From the NCBI RefSeq assembly GCF_030866765.1, contig NZ_CP133017.1, forward strand, positions 5,870,501-5,934,500: a stretch of 64,000 nt of DNA, given 5' to 3'. The position numbers and the translations under genes are program-made. This document shows, piece after piece, positions 61,894 to 64,000 of the stretch. The notes beneath the pieces were generated by a model that searched no databases, was not told the DNA's origin, and was given only the letters and a program-made list of their open reading frames with translations. Every line of letters begins with the position of its first letter. The stretch's first letter is position 1. Source of the DNA: Paenibacillus silvisoli (lineage in GTDB: Bacteria > Bacillota > Bacilli > Paenibacillales > Paenibacillaceae).

Positions 61894-62151
61894 CCTTTAC
61901 CCTCCTGATAATAAGGTTCGGTTTGGCATCCATCCTGAACTATGCGATAATTAAACTGCTGTTCGGAATTGCTGGAACATGACTGGATATTGCCGTTGGC
62001 TCGTAACGTTTGGCGACCGAACCGGCCCTCGACCGCGTATTCCGGCATGTTCTTTTTTTTGTACCCTCCCTTCGCGTATGCACCCCTTACACGAATTCAT
62101 CGATTTGACCTTTTCTAAGCTCTGACTCACCTCCACCGCAGAGTGTGCTTC

Positions 62152-63054
62152 CTACTCCTTAACGGCGCCGAGCGTAACGCCCTTCACGAAAAACCGCTGC
62201 AGAAACGGATAGAGGATAATGATCGGCAGCGATGTCACGATAATGTTGGCGGCGCGTATCGCCTGCGGCGTAATATGCGGCTGCCCGGACGACACGACGG
62301 TTATTCCTTTGATGAGCGCTTCTTCCATCAGCTTGGAGACCCGCTCGCCTTCCTTCAAAATCTGCATCAATATATATTGCATCGTAAACAGCTTGTGATT
62401 GGTCACGTAGTACAGCGTCGTCGTCCAATCGTTCCAGTGGTAGACGGCGGTCCACAGCGTCATGACGGCGATGATCGGCATCGACAGCGGCATGTAAATC
62501 CGGGTCATGATCGTCCAATCGTTCGCGCCGTCGATCCGGGCCGACTCGCCTAAGCTGTCCGGTATCGTGTACAGATAGGAACGGATAATGACCATGTTGT
62601 AGAGGCTGAACGAGACCGGCAGAATGTAGACCCAGAACGTGTTGGATACGTGCAGCTCCGAGTAGATCAGGTAGGTCGGGATCAGCCCGCCGTTGAAGTA
62701 CATCGGAATGATGAGGAAAATCAAGATGGCCCCTCGGCCCGCGACATCCTTCAGCGTAAAAGCATACGCGCAAGCATATTGGACGAGCACCGCGATCGTT
62801 GTCCCCGCCGCGACCCTGGCCAGCGAAATCCATAGCGCGTGGATGACTTCCTCGTTCGCGAACAGCAGCTTGAAGTTGTCTAGCGTGAACACCCTCGGAT
62901 AGATCGTGATGCCGCCGAACTGGGAGTCGAGCGGATCGTTGAACGCGAGCGCAAGCACGTTCAAGAAGGGGAATATCATAACGAACACGAGCACCGACAG
63001 AAACGTAACATTGGCAACCTTGAACACTTTATAAGAAGCGGATTCGTGGTTCAT
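62152..63054 (-). CDS. Sugar ABC permease, LplC/YtcP-type
   Basis: The 300-residue protein has six transmembrane helices and the EAA loop SLGESARIDGANDWTIMTRIYMPLS. It begins NHESASYKVFKVANVTFLSV and ends VTLGAVKE, both typical of LplC. It lies 27 bases after the first permease. The ATPase is presumably a shared MsmX-like protein encoded elsewhere. Confidence 0.93.
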   Translation of the reverse strand: MNHESASYKVFKVANVTFLSVLVFVMIFPFLNVLALAFNDPLDSQFGGITIYPRVFTLDNFKLLFANEEVIHALWISLARVAAGTTIAVLVQYACAYAFTLKDVAGRGAILIFLIIPMYFNGGLIPTYLIYSELHVSNTFWVYILPVSFSLYNMVIIRSYLYTIPDSLGESARIDGANDWTIMTRIYMPLSMPIIAVMTLWTAVYHWNDWTTTLYYVTNHKLFTMQYILMQILKEGERVSKLMEEALIKGITVVSSGQPHITPQAIRAANIIVTSLPIIILYPFLQRFFVKGVTLGAVKE

Positions 63055-63081
63055 AGCAACTCCCCCACAACGGCTGTTCCG

Positions 63082-64000
63082 TTAGAAGATCGAAATTCGG
63101 GAAACCTTTTTGGCGATGTAGTTTGCGGTAATCATGAGCGTGAAGGCGACCAGTCCTTCCACGAAGCCGACGGCGGCCGCTGTGGAGTAATTGCCCTGCT
63201 GGATACCGGAAGAGAATACGACGGTCGAAATGACCGGGAAATCGATGAACGGGTTTTGCATGCCGTAGACGAGCTCGAAATTGCTGGCGAACAGCCCGCC
63301 GAGCGTGAAGATCAGCATGATGATGGCCGTCGTCTTCAGGCCGGGCAGCGTAATGTGGCGGTGCATCTGAAACCGGTTGGCGCCATCGATTCTGGCCGCT
63401 TCGTACAAGCTCGGATCGATGGAGGTAATGGCGGCGAGGAATACGATCGTCCCCCAGCCGACTTCCTTCCACACGCTCAGGATGAGCAGCATCGGCACGA
63501 ACAACGCTTGATGCGAGAGGAACATCGTCCGCTCGGTATCCGCGCCAAGCAGCAGCAGCTTCAAGTCATTGATCGGCCCGTCGACGTCGAGCAAGGAATA
63601 CGTCAAGCCGACAACAGCGATCCAGGACAGAAAATGCGGCATGTAGCTTAACGTTTGCACGCCTCGCTTGAACAGCCCGTTCTTCAGCTCGTTAATCAGC
63701 AGCGCAAGCAGAATCGGGGCAGGAAAACTGACGATAATCATCATCACGCTAAGCATCAACGTATTGAGAATCGCATCTCTCAGCAAGGGAACCTGGAACA
63801 CTTCTTTAATGTGTTTCAGCCCCACCCACGGGCTGTTCCATAGGCCGGCAAAGATGTTATGGTCCTGGAAGGCGACCAAGATGCCGGGCATAGGCAGGTA
63901 GCTGAAAATGAGCGTCAAGACGACGGATGGAAGCATCAGCAGATACGCGAAGTAGCTCTTCTTGAATTTTTTCTTCCATTTCGGCACCGCGGTCGGCCGA
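63082..64000 (-). CDS. Sugar ABC permease, LplB/YteP-type (5' end may lie outside)
   Basis: The visible part has about 301 residues from GTG 63987 (MPKWKKKFKKSYFAYLLMLP). The frame stays open to the window edge (RPTAVPKWKK), so the true start may be further right. It has six helices and the EAA loop SLYEAARIDGANRFQMHRHITLP. It is the first visible gene of the sugar operon with the LplC permease, lipoprotein and hydrolase. Confidence 0.9.
   Translation of the reverse strand, partial: RPTAVPKWKKKFKKSYFAYLLMLPSVVLTLIFSYLPMPGILVAFQDHNIFAGLWNSPWVGLKHIKEVFQVPLLRDAILNTLMLSVMMIIVSFPAPILLALLINELKNGLFKRGVQTLSYMPHFLSWIAVVGLTYSLLDVDGPINDLKLLLLGADTERTMFLSHQALFVPMLLILSVWKEVGWGTIVFLAAITSIDPSLYEAARIDGANRFQMHRHITLPGLKTTAIIMLIFTLGGLFASNFELVYGMQNPFIDFPVISTVVFSSGIQQGNYSTAAAVGFVEGLVAFTLMITANYIAKKVSRISIF

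Noticed and set aside
61951..62136. Small gene between the permease and the lipoprotein
   Set aside because: Its codon pattern is not gene-like and the start coincides with the GGAGG itself.

Overview
The window looks like chromosome of a spore-forming, moderately high-GC member of the Bacillota, most likely a Paenibacillus or close relative. The grounds are two H-type small acid-soluble spore proteins, a YesM/YesN-type two-component system, LplB/LplC-type sugar permeases with a large lipoprotein binding protein, copper-amine-oxidase-like stalk domains, T-box leaders, GGAGG ribosome sites and a gene order matching the B. subtilis ydi region. No IS element, prophage, CRISPR array, tRNA or rRNA was seen.

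Layout. 1-2464: YesN/YesM-type regulator and kinase. 2875-6770: a leftward run of 5-formyl-THF cyclo-ligase, moaC, mogA, a molybdopterin-binding protein, tatA and tatC, joining molybdenum-cofactor synthesis to Tat export. 6981-19280: an ABC-F ATPase, a YhgE/Pip membrane protein, a DnaA-box cluster, a HIT protein, leuA behind two tandem leucine T-boxes, and the thiL-tsaE-tsaB-rimI-tsaD operon for the tRNA t6A modification. 19354-23834: YitT, a spore-protein pair (one H-type SASP) with a sigma-G-like promoter, then Ku, a DNA ligase and a LigD-type polymerase (end joining). 24387-38415: an accessory mix with an aldo-keto reductase, HxlR regulator, HD-GYP protein, ECF sigma factor, glycerate kinase, PAP2 phosphatase, SDR, PP2C, GH51 arabinofuranosidase, MOSC protein and a frameshifted MerR gene. 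38866-48252: an ABC-2 exporter, an AT-rich acyltransferase/M56 peptidase/BlaI segment, and potABCD. 48456-53541: DinB, ANT(6)-like nucleotidyltransferase, 5'-nucleotidase, half-size chromate transporter, GH25 lysozyme and a second sspH. 53774-64000: PhyH dioxygenase, DegT aminotransferase divergent from a polysaccharide deacetylase, a ROK repressor and a sugar ABC operon with a glycoside hydrolase.

The most unexplained structure is intergenic. Five gaps (about 2.6, 11.8, 24.0, 38.5 and 52.7 kb) hold arrays of short palindromic or asymmetric motifs from several unrelated sequence families, yet in nearly all of them the copies come as direct pairs 50-51 bp apart. Two loci share an identical 183-bp geometry (50-82-50) with different motif sequences. 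A separate 41-bp repeat stands in four tandem copies against the ribosome site of one gene and recurs against that of another. The region between the ydiF-like and tsaD genes carries a dense DnaA-box cluster, matching the gcp-ydiF DnaA-binding site known in B. subtilis.
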